Origin: Clostridia bacterium
GTDB taxonomy: Bacteria > Bacillota > Clostridia > Christensenellales > Borkfalkiaceae
Length of the DNA: 57,548 nucleotides
Assembly (NCBI GenBank): GCA_017504795.1
Contig: JAFVQM010000020.1
Span: 1 to 57,548, forward strand
Direction of reading: 5' to 3'
Numbering within the stretch: the stretch's first letter is position 1; every line of letters begins with the position of its first letter. The notes under the pieces were generated by a model. That model was given only the letters and a program-made list of their open reading frames with translations, searched no databases and had not been told where the DNA came from. Below, piece by piece: positions 32,751 through 41,200 of the stretch. Both the position numbers and the translations under genes were made by a program.

Positions 32751-33425
32751 ATGGAAAAAATGGTAAACGTTTACTTTTTCGGTAAAAAATACTCTGTACC
32801 CCAAAGCCTTACTATTATGAAGGCTATGGAATACGCAGGCTATCAACTTATTCGCGGTTGTGGTTGCCGTAACGGTTTCTGTGGCGCGTGCGCAACGCTT
32901 TACAGAATTCACGGCAAAACCGAACTTAAAACTTGTCTTGCTTGTCAACAACAAGTAGAAGAAGGTATGTACGTAGCAACTCTTCCTTTCTTCCCGCTCG
33001 TTAAACAAGTATACGATATACAAAAGGTTAAACCCACCGAGCAAATTATGATGCAATTATATCCTGAAATTTATAGTTGTATCGGCTGTAACGCTTGTAC
33101 TAAGGCTTGCCCGCAAGAACTTAAAACTATGCAATATATCGCATACGCTCAACGTGGCGAATATGCAAAGTGCGCAGAAGAGTCTTTCGACTGTATTATG
33201 TGCGGTCTTTGCTCGTCTAGATGCCCGGCAGGTATTTCTCATCCCCAAGTTGCAATCTTGGCTAGAAGACTTTACGGCAAGTACATTGCGCCCGAATGCA
33301 AGCACCTTCTTGACCGCGTAGCGGAAATCAACGAAGGCAAGCACGACGACAGCATGGCAGACATTATGAACAAATCTCTCGAAGAGCAAAAAGCCCTTTA
33401 CAACTCGAGAGATATTGAAAAGTAA
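32751..33425 (+). CDS. frdB: Fumarate reductase iron-sulfur subunit-like protein (soluble)
   Basis: A 224-residue protein. N-terminal [2Fe-2S] domain: 'RGCGCRNGFCGACATLY' with the distal 'KTCLACQ', as in SdhB/FrdB. C-terminal domain with 'CIGCNACTKACPQEL' (about 107-121) and 'CIMCGLCSSRCPAGI' (about 146-160). Both are classical four-Cys motifs as in HdrC and TfrB; canonical FrdB has a [4Fe-4S] plus [3Fe-4S] pair there. No membrane anchor gene (FrdC/SdhC) is present. AGGAG precedes the ATG, 14 bases after floxA. Confidence 0.85.
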   Translation: MEKMVNVYFFGKKYSVPQSLTIMKAMEYAGYQLIRGCGCRNGFCGACATLYRIHGKTELKTCLACQQQVEEGMYVATLPFFPLVKQVYDIQKVKPTEQIMMQLYPEIYSCIGCNACTKACPQELKTMQYIAYAQRGEYAKCAEESFDCIMCGLCSSRCPAGISHPQVAILARRLYGKYIAPECKHLLDRVAEINEGKHDDSMADIMNKSLEEQKALYNSRDIEK

Positions 33426-33439
33426 GGAGGGGTAAAAAG

Positions 33440-35047
33440 ATGTATCAATACACTCAAGAACAACTTGATTCAATGAAGAAGGTAGAAGCGTCTCGTCAAG
33501 AAAGACTTTCTAATCTTCACGCAAGAATGACCGCTGATGAAAAGGACGCGGTTTTGAAACAATTCCACCCCGACTATATTGAAAGCGCTTACGAAACGCT
33601 TAAAGTAGGTCCTAACAAAGGCGAAAAAGTTCTTCACGAACTTGCCGACCTTTTACAAGGTAAGTCAAGAATTGAAACTTCTAAAATCGACCTTTCAAAA
33701 CCCGATTACGACGTTGACGTTTTAGTTATCGGCGGTGGCGGTGCAGGTTCGTCTGCCGCAGTTACCGCGCACGCTAACGGCGCTAACGTTATGATAGTTA
33801 CCAAACTTAGAATAGGCGACGCTAACTCAATGATGGCAGAAGGCGGTATCCAAGCGGCTGATAAGCCTAACGATAGCCCTGCTCAGCACTATCTTGATGC
33901 GTTCGGTGGCGGTCACTTTGCCGCTAAACCTTGCCTTCTTGAAAAACTCGTTAAAGAAGCGCCAGACGCTATTCGTTGGCTTTCCGACCTTGGCGTTATG
34001 TTCGATAAAACCGCAACGGGCGAAATGGTAACCACTCACGGTGGCGGTACTTCTAGAAAGAGAATGCACGCTTGTAAAGACTATTCGGGCGCTGAAATTA
34101 TGAGAACCCTTCGTGACGAAGTTCTCAACAGAGGTATCCCCGTTGTTGACTTTACCGCAGCAATAGAAATTATTAAAGACGTTGAAGGTAAAGCAGCAGG
34201 TGCCGTTCTTCAAAATATGGAAACGGGCGAAATCTTAATCGCTAAGGCTAAAACCGTAGTTATCGCAACGGGTGGCGCTGGTAGACTTCACTATCAAGGT
34301 TTCCCAACTTCTAACCACTACGGCGCAACGGCTGACGGTTTAGTTCTCGCTTACCGCGCAGGCGCAAGCCTTTTATATGCTGACACTTTACAATATCACC
34401 CCACCGGCGCAGCAGAACCCACTCAAATTTACGGCGCGCTCGTAACTGAAAAAGTTCGTTCATTAGGCGCACAACTCGTTAATAAAAACGGTGAAGCGTT
34501 CGTATACTCACTCGAAACGCGTGACGTAACCGCATCTACTATCATTAGAGAATGTAAAGGTCGCGGTAACGGCGTTAAGACGACTGACGGTGAAGGCGTA
34601 TGGCTCGACACCCCGATGATAGACATTATCGGTGGCGAAGGCACTATCGAAAAACGTATCCCCGCAATGATGAGAATGTTCGGTAAATACGGCATTGATA
34701 TTAGAAAAGAGCCCATCTTAATTTACCCCACGCTCCACTATCAAAACGGCGGTATCGATATCGAGGCTGATGGTCAAACCACCAAAATCGAAAACCTTTA
34801 CGTTGCAGGCGAGGCAGTAGGGGGTATCCACGGTAGAAACAGACTTATGGGTAACTCACTTCTCGACATTATCGTATTTGGTAGAAACGCTGGTAAATAC
34901 GCTAGTGAAAAGTGTAAAACCGTTGAAGTTAAAGAACTCACCCTTTCTCACGTTGACGCTTTCAATAAAGAACTTTCTGACGCCGGCGTTGATACGGGCA
35001 AAGTATCTCCGCAACTTCTTCCTAACTATAAACGTCAAGACCTTTAA
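33440..35047 (+). CDS. frdA: Fumarate reductase/succinate dehydrogenase flavoprotein-like subunit
   Basis: 535 residues. A helical N-terminal extension of about 90 residues precedes the FAD Rossmann loop 'VIGGGGAGSSAAV' (G98 on). Catalytic-domain blocks match the family: 'LQYHPTG', 'ALVTEKVRSLGAQLVNKNGEAF', 'ETRDVTASTI' (proton-shuttle Arg), 'PTLHYQNGGI' and 'GIHGRNRLMGNSLLDIIVFGRNAG'. The His that binds FAD covalently in membrane enzymes (SHT) is replaced ('DANSMMAEGG'), so FAD should be non-covalent, as in soluble fumarate reductases. The usual C-terminal helical domain is nearly absent. L-aspartate oxidase is a less likely alternative. Confidence 0.85.
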   Translation: MYQYTQEQLDSMKKVEASRQERLSNLHARMTADEKDAVLKQFHPDYIESAYETLKVGPNKGEKVLHELADLLQGKSRIETSKIDLSKPDYDVDVLVIGGGGAGSSAAVTAHANGANVMIVTKLRIGDANSMMAEGGIQAADKPNDSPAQHYLDAFGGGHFAAKPCLLEKLVKEAPDAIRWLSDLGVMFDKTATGEMVTTHGGGTSRKRMHACKDYSGAEIMRTLRDEVLNRGIPVVDFTAAIEIIKDVEGKAAGAVLQNMETGEILIAKAKTVVIATGGAGRLHYQGFPTSNHYGATADGLVLAYRAGASLLYADTLQYHPTGAAEPTQIYGALVTEKVRSLGAQLVNKNGEAFVYSLETRDVTASTIIRECKGRGNGVKTTDGEGVWLDTPMIDIIGGEGTIEKRIPAMMRMFGKYGIDIRKEPILIYPTLHYQNGGIDIEADGQTTKIENLYVAGEAVGGIHGRNRLMGNSLLDIIVFGRNAGKYASEKCKTVEVKELTLSHVDAFNKELSDAGVDTGKVSPQLLPNYKRQDL

Positions 35048-35100
35048 TTCGTTTTTAACGTCTTAAATGGTGTTTATATAGGCTTTCAAAAAATATTAAA

Positions 35101-35131
35101 TTTAGCGTTTGGCGTAAAGTCAAACGCTAAA
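35101..35131. other. Hairpin between frdA and the transporter gene
   Basis: TTTAGCGTTTG, nine-base loop, CAAACGCTAAA. Only AATAAT follows, so it is a weak terminator on the + strand. It may stabilise the upstream mRNA or partly separate the carrier gene from the reductase cluster. Confidence 0.55.
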
Positions 35132-35159
35132 ATAATGCTTAGTTATATGGAGTAAAATT

Positions 35160-36503
35160 ATGGAAAAACAAAACAAAAAGGGGCTTATAGGGTGGTTAAT
35201 TATAGGCGTTATCCTTGCTGCCCTTATCGGTTGGTGCGTGTATAACGCAGTTTCGGCAGGCACGGTTGACAAGGTTTTTAAGTTCGGCTCAACCGCAGTG
35301 CTTTTTATCCTTATATTTATAATCGTAGCGCTCGGCTACTTGCTTGGCTCTATTACCATTAAGGGCGTAAACTTAGGAACGGCAGGCGTATTCTTAGTTG
35401 CAATACTCTTTGGTTTTTTATGTACGCTTGACTTTGGTAACGTTCCTATCTTAGGCGCTTTCCACGTAACCCACGAAAGTTCAGTAGTTTCTACTATGGG
35501 TGGCTCGGTACAAAACTTAGGTCTTATAATGTTCGTAGGCTCGGTTGGTTTAATCGCTGGCCCTAACTTTTTCAAAAACCTTAAAAAGAACTTCAAAACC
35601 TACATAGTACTCGGCGCGGTAATTATTTTATCGTCAACCTTAGTTGCCGTTATCTTTACTTTGGCAACAGGTTATAGCCCAGAATTTTGGGCGGGCATAC
35701 TCTCTGGCGCTCTTACGACCACCCCTGGTTTTTCGGCAGCGCAAGAAGCCGCTAAACAAACTGCAAGCGAATTCTATAACCAAATCTCGCTCGGTCACGC
35801 TATTGCGTACCCGTTCGGCGTTGTTGGCGTTGTACTTTTCGTTCAACTTATGCCAAAGTTCTTGAAAGTTGATATGGATAAAGAACGCGCACTCTTAAAA
35901 CTCGGCGATGAAGACGAAGTTAGAAATTATTGCGGTTTATTTGAAGTTGAGCCTTTCGGGCTTGTTCCCGTAGCCTTAACCGTAGTTTGCGGTTTAATCT
36001 TAGGCGCTATTAAAATTCCGCTTTTCGGCGGTTCGTCGTTCAGTTTAGGAACAACCGGTGGCGTACTCATTATGGGCTTAGTGCTCGGTCACTTTGGTAA
36101 AATCGGCAAACTCTCGCTTGCCGTTCCCGAAACCACTTTGAAACTTTTAAGAGAATTCGGTTTAATGCTCTTCCTTCTCGGCGCAGGCTTTGAAGGTGGT
36201 GTAAACCTTGTTTCCGAAGTAGCAGCATCGGGCGGTGGCTTAGTAGTTTGGGGTTTTATCGGTGGCGCGCTTATGACTACCGTTCCTATGATAGTAGGCT
36301 TTATCTTAGCAAAATTCGTTATGAAACTTCCCCTTCTCAACGGTCTTGGCTCAATTACTGGCGGTATGACTTCAACTCCCGCACTCGGCACCTTAATCAA
36401 CACCGCTAAAACGGAAGACGTAGCGTCCGCTTACGCGTCAACCTATCCTATCGCGCTCGTACTCGTGGTACTTGCTTGTCAGTTAATGATAACTCTTCTT
36501 TAA
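35160..36503 (+). CDS. AspT/SucE (AAEx) family dicarboxylate carrier
   Basis: 447 residues, about ten membrane segments in two homologous halves. Each half carries the family's hairpin motif: 'ILSGALTTTPGFSAAQEA' in the first and 'LGSITGGMTSTPALGTLIN' in the second. The usual AspT proteins are about 540 residues with two cytoplasmic TrkA_C/RCK domains between the halves; here only a short loop (about 240-270) remains. Known members exchange aspartate for alanine (AspT) or export succinate (SucE). Its place after frdA suggests succinate, fumarate or aspartate as substrate. Confidence 0.83.
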   Translation: MEKQNKKGLIGWLIIGVILAALIGWCVYNAVSAGTVDKVFKFGSTAVLFILIFIIVALGYLLGSITIKGVNLGTAGVFLVAILFGFLCTLDFGNVPILGAFHVTHESSVVSTMGGSVQNLGLIMFVGSVGLIAGPNFFKNLKKNFKTYIVLGAVIILSSTLVAVIFTLATGYSPEFWAGILSGALTTTPGFSAAQEAAKQTASEFYNQISLGHAIAYPFGVVGVVLFVQLMPKFLKVDMDKERALLKLGDEDEVRNYCGLFEVEPFGLVPVALTVVCGLILGAIKIPLFGGSSFSLGTTGGVLIMGLVLGHFGKIGKLSLAVPETTLKLLREFGLMLFLLGAGFEGGVNLVSEVAASGGGLVVWGFIGGALMTTVPMIVGFILAKFVMKLPLLNGLGSITGGMTSTPALGTLINTAKTEDVASAYASTYPIALVLVVLACQLMITLL

Positions 36504-36504
36504 T

Positions 36505-36870
36505 TTTTAATCCCTTATAAGCGTCGCATAACGGCGTTACTGCTTCGGTCTTGCGACCACAACAACCAACAAGGTTAGTTTTGTCCGCAAGCCCTTGCGA
36601 GCCTTGTTCTGCTCGCTTCTAAGGTCTTAAAACAAGTTGTAAATAAACTCCCGTTTGAATAAAATGGGAGTTTTTATTATCTCCAACAAGGTCGCTCCCT
36701 TCCGCAAAACCACAAACGCCTCGCCTAACTTGTAACTAAGCCCTTAAACCAAGTTTTAATAGGCTTTAAGATAAGTGGACTTCGATGACCAAAAAGGTTT
36801 ATCTCACCCCGTAAACTTCGCGAGCCTTGATATACTTGCAACTAACGTCTTAAAAAGGTTGCAATAAACA
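36505..36870 (+). repeat. Cluster of three stem-loop repeat units (units 5-7)
   Basis: Unit 5 (36505-36632): outer arms CTTGCG/CGCAAG, tip AACC-AACAA-GGTT, closed by 'GCGAGCCTTG' and CTTAAAACAAG. Unit 6 (tip CC-AACAA-GG at 36683-36691, tail ACTTGTAACTAAGCCCTTAA). Unit 7 (tip GACC-AAAAA-GGTT at 36787-36799, tail ACTTGCAACTAACGTC). A terminator-like hairpin CTCCCGTTT...AAAATGGGAG with TTTTT (36646-36676) separates units 5 and 6. Unit 5 is 127/128 identical to 48743-48870. Confidence 0.75.
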
Positions 36871-36879
36871 AATAGAAAA

Positions 36880-36910
36880 CTCTCGTTTGAATAAAGCGAG
36901 AGTTTTTTGT
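36880..36910 (+). terminator. Intrinsic terminator after stem-loop cluster
   Basis: ACTCTCG, loop of TTTGAATAAAG and CGAGAGT followed by TTTTT. Confidence 0.7.
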
Positions 36911-36946
36911 TTGGTATTCGTGTTTTTCACGCAAATTTCGTCAAAA

Positions 36947-36991
36947 TTGTATAAAATACGTATTGTGCTACGTGGTATATTATGGTAAAAT
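36947..36991 (+). promoter_or_regulatory. Promoter-like intergenic repeat, copy 2
   Basis: TTGTATAAAATACGTATTGT, TTGTGC (36963-36968), 17-base spacer ending TATGG, TAAAAT (36986-36991). It contains the perfect palindrome AATACGTATT and points at the secreted operon 350 bases downstream. Confidence 0.55.
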
Positions 36992-36992
36992 T

Positions 36993-37273
36993 TAGGCAAG
37001 GAAATATTATCCAAACCTTGCCTTAAAGCACGTATATTTAAGCATCTTACGTCAAATACTCACTCGTTGTATGCTTTATACAACTTCTCTCGTCTTTGCC
37101 AAAATCTACTCAAATCTCCGCACTTTAAGGTGCAAAGCAATTTTTAGTTAGAAAATTTTGATTTAGGCGAGGCAAAGACCGACGGCAATAGTTTACCCTA
37201 TTGCCTAGGGCTTTAACAAAGTATAAATAAAAATTAGCAAGTCAAAATCAAGGTTTTGATAATATTTACTTGC
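36993..37273 (+). other. Non-coding tract with a series of hairpins
   Basis: Inverted repeats in order: AGGCAAGG/CCTTGCCT (36994-37023), TTGTAT/ATACAA (37068-37083), GTCTTTGCC/GGCAAAGAC (37092-37179, enclosing GCAC...GTGC at 37120-37133), GGCAATAG/CTATTGCC (37184-37205) and GCAAGTCAAAATC with TTTTGAT...ACTTGC (37237-37273). No frame is open. It lies just after the promoter-like repeat, so it would be transcribed as the leader of the next genes or as a separate RNA. Confidence 0.5.
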
Positions 37274-37337
37274 CTAAGAGGTGTAAACCGATGCAATAAT
37301 TTTTAGCATGGTATATTTTACTAAAGGAGTTTAGATT

Positions 37338-38195
37338 ATGAAGAAAATTATAGAATTACTATTAGGATTGATACTTCTTCCATTTGTGCTTTTATTTGTT
37401 ACGTGTATTTCATGCGATAGTAACGGGTGCTTAGATAATAATCAAGATATTAAAGCATATGGCGACTTTCTTTATAAAGTAGTTTATTATAACGAAGACG
37501 GTATGGAAATTGTTGTAGAAGAAAAAAGTGTGCGCTCTACAATAAGAATAATGGGTCTTAGTGAAGAGGGAATGAAGAAAGAGTCGGTAATAATACCAGA
37601 GTATATTGATGAATTAAAAGTTGAAGAACTTGGTAAGAGAATAGAGTTTTGGGGTGACGAAGGTTCGTGGCAAGAAAATCACGTATTAAAAAAAGTGTAT
37701 ATTCCATTTGATATATTGTGTTGGAGCAATATATTTGAAAAATGCAAGGAGTTAGAAAAGATTATTATTTTACAACACAACCCTAATAAGTATGATGAAA
37801 ATAGTGGTAAGTGTAATTTTGTTACTAGTTTTAATTATGAGGTAGAAGATGTTGTGAATATGTTTATAGGACATAATGGAAAGTTGCGTTTTGCAAACGT
37901 ATCGTATTTTTATAATTATGATAATGCACCCAACGACAATTATTTCTGGATAGACGATTACGAATACGGCGAAAAGATAAGTTTTATACCGCCCGAGCCA
38001 ACACGCGCAGGTTATACCTTTGGCGGTTGGTATAAAGAAAGTGAGTGTATAAACAAGTGGGATTTTGAAATTGATACGTTGCCAGAGGTAAAATATACTG
38101 ACGTTATTCCTACACACCAACTTTTTTATAACGAAAACGCTGAGTATGATTATAGGATTTACCAAGAAACTAAATTGTATGCAAAATGGATATAA
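37338..38195 (+). CDS. Secreted protein with InlB B-repeat-like (Flg_new) C-terminus
   Basis: 285 residues. An N-terminal signal segment ends in a lipobox-like 'LFVTCISC', so it may be a lipoprotein. The middle contains 'VIIPEYIDELKVEELGK' and 'LKKVYIPFDI', like a degenerate BspA-type leucine-rich repeat. The C-terminal 'PEPTRAGYTFGGWYKESECINKWDF...ETKLYAKW' is a Listeria-Bacteroides (Flg_new) repeat, with a charged insertion before the last strand. Strong AAAGGAG precedes the ATG. Composition is more AT-rich than the metabolic genes, suggesting accessory origin. Confidence 0.72.
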   Translation: MKKIIELLLGLILLPFVLLFVTCISCDSNGCLDNNQDIKAYGDFLYKVVYYNEDGMEIVVEEKSVRSTIRIMGLSEEGMKKESVIIPEYIDELKVEELGKRIEFWGDEGSWQENHVLKKVYIPFDILCWSNIFEKCKELEKIIILQHNPNKYDENSGKCNFVTSFNYEVEDVVNMFIGHNGKLRFANVSYFYNYDNAPNDNYFWIDDYEYGEKISFIPPEPTRAGYTFGGWYKESECINKWDFEIDTLPEVKYTDVIPTHQLFYNENAEYDYRIYQETKLYAKWI

Positions 38196-38209
38196 ATAGG
38201 AGGGTAATT

Positions 38210-41200
38210 ATGAAAATTAAAATAAGCAAGTTGCGTATAACAATAATAACTTTGTTAATAATGACAATGTTTGTTTGTTGCGGATTAAGTATTGGCATGG
38301 TTAATGTTCGGGCGGATGATAACAATATATTTAGTGGTATAAATGGGAGTCCAGGTGCTGGTTCAACGCTTTATAATGCCACTAATACATATAATTATAA
38401 TGGGGACAACGATATTGTTAATAATACTGTTCAATTAAGCAATAGAATTTATCAATACTATAATACTAATGAAGGCACAAAAAATAATAATGCAACATCA
38501 ACGAGTATGCCTTTAATAACTGTTTTAACTCATGGACTTAATGGCAGTGCTGCAGCTTGGAGTAATAATGGTGCAAATAGTTTTGCTTATGATGAAGATT
38601 CATTATTTATAAGGTTAAAAGAATCATTGAAAACAGTCAATCTAGATGCAAATATTTATTTGGCAGACATGATAAATAAGACTTCGTTTTATCTTTACGA
38701 TATAACCAATCAATATGATGGAACTTATCTAAAAAATAGTAGTGTTACATCAATAACGGACATGTCGAAGCATATAATAATCATATTTCAATCTAGTAAG
38801 CCAGGAGGCTATAACTATGAAGTGTACGAAGAGTTTAACTATATGCTTAGCAAAATCGTTTATGACGTTAAGCAGTTAAACAATGGAGTTTTACCCAAAA
38901 TTAACCTAATAGGGCATAGCCGTGGTGGTATAACCAACTTAATGTACGCATTAGATCACCCAGATATGGTTGCCTCAATGTTTAGCATTGGGACGCCATT
39001 TTTTGGCTCCGATTCAGCATCAACAGAGTTTGGTGAAATGTTTTCAGGTGGAGACGGGTTAACGGATATTGTAAATCGTACTGTATTTACAAGTTATTTT
39101 CATCGCTGGAATGATAATTATACTAGATTATATTCAAATATTAACGTGCATGCCTTAGGCGGTTATTCTGATACGGATTTTGTTTTGAATGAATTTATAA
39201 AAATTACTAAACAAGGCTATCAAAATGCAATACCAGTTGATGTTTTAGAATGCATGCAAGTAGTCGCTAATGAATTACCTGGTGTTGTCAACGGCATAAC
39301 AACTATATTAGACGTAATTGATTTTCTACAATCTTATGCAAGGGACGACGATTATACAACTCATGAAAAAGAAGCTATGCTACAAGTGCTTGCCGACATT
39401 AAATATATAGATGTACAGTATTATTTTCCAAATAGAATAGTACAAAATTTACCTAGTAGTAAGAAGGTGTATTTTTTGAATGATGTGCTAGTTGATTTAA
39501 CTTCTCAAATAGGTTACGATGTACATGGGGCTGAGAAATATGATTATAGATTCAATGTCTATTCAAAATGTTTTAGAGAAAGTGATTATGAAGACAAAGA
39601 GAAAAAACTATCTAGCCCTAACAGTCCAGAAGTTGTCCATAATTTAGAAGCAAGAGACGGGGATTTTATAAGTTATATTTTGTCTCATATCAATATGGCT
39701 CCAATTGGATATTTATATAAAACAACAGGTAATACGATTGAATTAGTTGGTTACAACGGGAATAATTTACCAGCAGAAGTAACTATACCTTCACAAATAA
39801 ATGGAAAAACAGTTGACTGTATTTCCTACGACTTATTTAAGGGGCAGGGTGATAACATAACTAAAATAACAATACCAGCAACGATACAGGTTATTGGTGG
39901 TGGCGCATTTATAGGTTTACCAAATTTGAGAGAGGTGGTTTTTGCTAATAATAGTGCATTGAATATAATAGGCAGTGAGGCGTTTTCAAGGTGTTATAAT
40001 TTAGTAAATTTTGAAATACCAAGATACGTTCACACAGTTGAAGGTGATGCCTTTTTGTGCTGTGATAAACTCAACTTAGAGATAGATAGTAATAATAATT
40101 CGTTTTCTATGACTGGTGGCGTATTTTTTAATAAATCTGGAAATAAGTTGTTGAGATATCCCATAAATAAAACGGATAGCAGTTATACGATACCTGCAAC
40201 GGTTACAGAGCTAGGCGAATATGCATTTAGCGATAATGATAAATTACAAAGCATTCGTATACAAGGTAGTCCGCACATAAGGGAATATGCTTTTTGTAAT
40301 TTAACTAATTTACAAGAGATACATTTTGAATCAACAACACCGCCATACGTTGAGATAGGTGCATTTGAAAATACGTATTTTTCAATGTACGTGCCAGATG
40401 GATATGAAGAAGCATATTATGAACAACTTGGTGCATATGCAAATAACGTAGATTCAACATATGAAGTGGCATATCAAATAGAGTTAATTTGCTCAATTAC
40501 GGGTAATAAGGTAATGTATGCCGAGGCTTATTTCCTTTGTGGAGTAACGCTTACGCATATACCCTCAAAAGAGCATTATGAAATGGAAGGTGTTTACGAT
40601 TTACCTAATGGGCAAGGTAATAAATACGTATCAATAGAATATAACACTGCTACAAAAAAACTTGAAGCGGAAACTACTGCATATTATTGGCAACAGCATT
40701 CAAGCGGGATACTATACATAAATTGGAAGCGAATTTCAGAAGATGTAACTTGTAGTGCGGTTGCTAACAACAGTGTTATATCTAACCCAACAGTGCATAT
40801 AACAAGTGGTGTAGAAAGCACTATAACCGCACCTACGATTAGCGGTTATACCTTTAATTACTGGACTATATACGGCACAAATTATACTAATGTATCTATT
40901 ACAATAGATGTAACGTTACACCGCAGTTATACTACAGGGAAAATTACGTTGCTTGGAACGGAACACCCAACCCAAGACGATTATATTACAATTTATTATA
41001 ATAAAAACCCCGAGCCGGAAAGTTGCGTAGCGAAGGGAACGCTAATAACGTTAGCGGACGGTAGCCAAGTACCCGTAGAGAGTTTAACGGGTAGTGAAAG
41101 GCTACTTGTTTGGAACTTAAAAACGGGTAGTTTTGACACTGCGCCCATACTGTTTATAGACAGTGAGCCGTATAAACATTACGATATAATAAACTTATAT

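Noticed and set aside
27118..33425. Hydrogenase catalytic subunits associated with MvhD
   Set aside because: None of the cluster proteins has [NiFe] or [FeFe] active-site Cys motifs; the electron input is better explained by the FloxA-like NADH-binding subunit.
33440..35047. L-aspartate oxidase (NadB)
   Set aside because: Related family with non-covalent FAD, but no nadA or nadC is nearby and an FrdB-like gene directly precedes it.
36505..36870. Insertion sequence or IS remnant
   Set aside because: No transposase frame, no target-site duplication that I can see, and conserved internal pairing instead of terminal inverted repeats.
37770..38165. 131-codon reverse-strand frame inside the Flg_new gene
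   Set aside because: Lies entirely antisense to a gene with a good signal peptide, ribosome-binding site and recognisable domain; no ribosome-binding site of its own.
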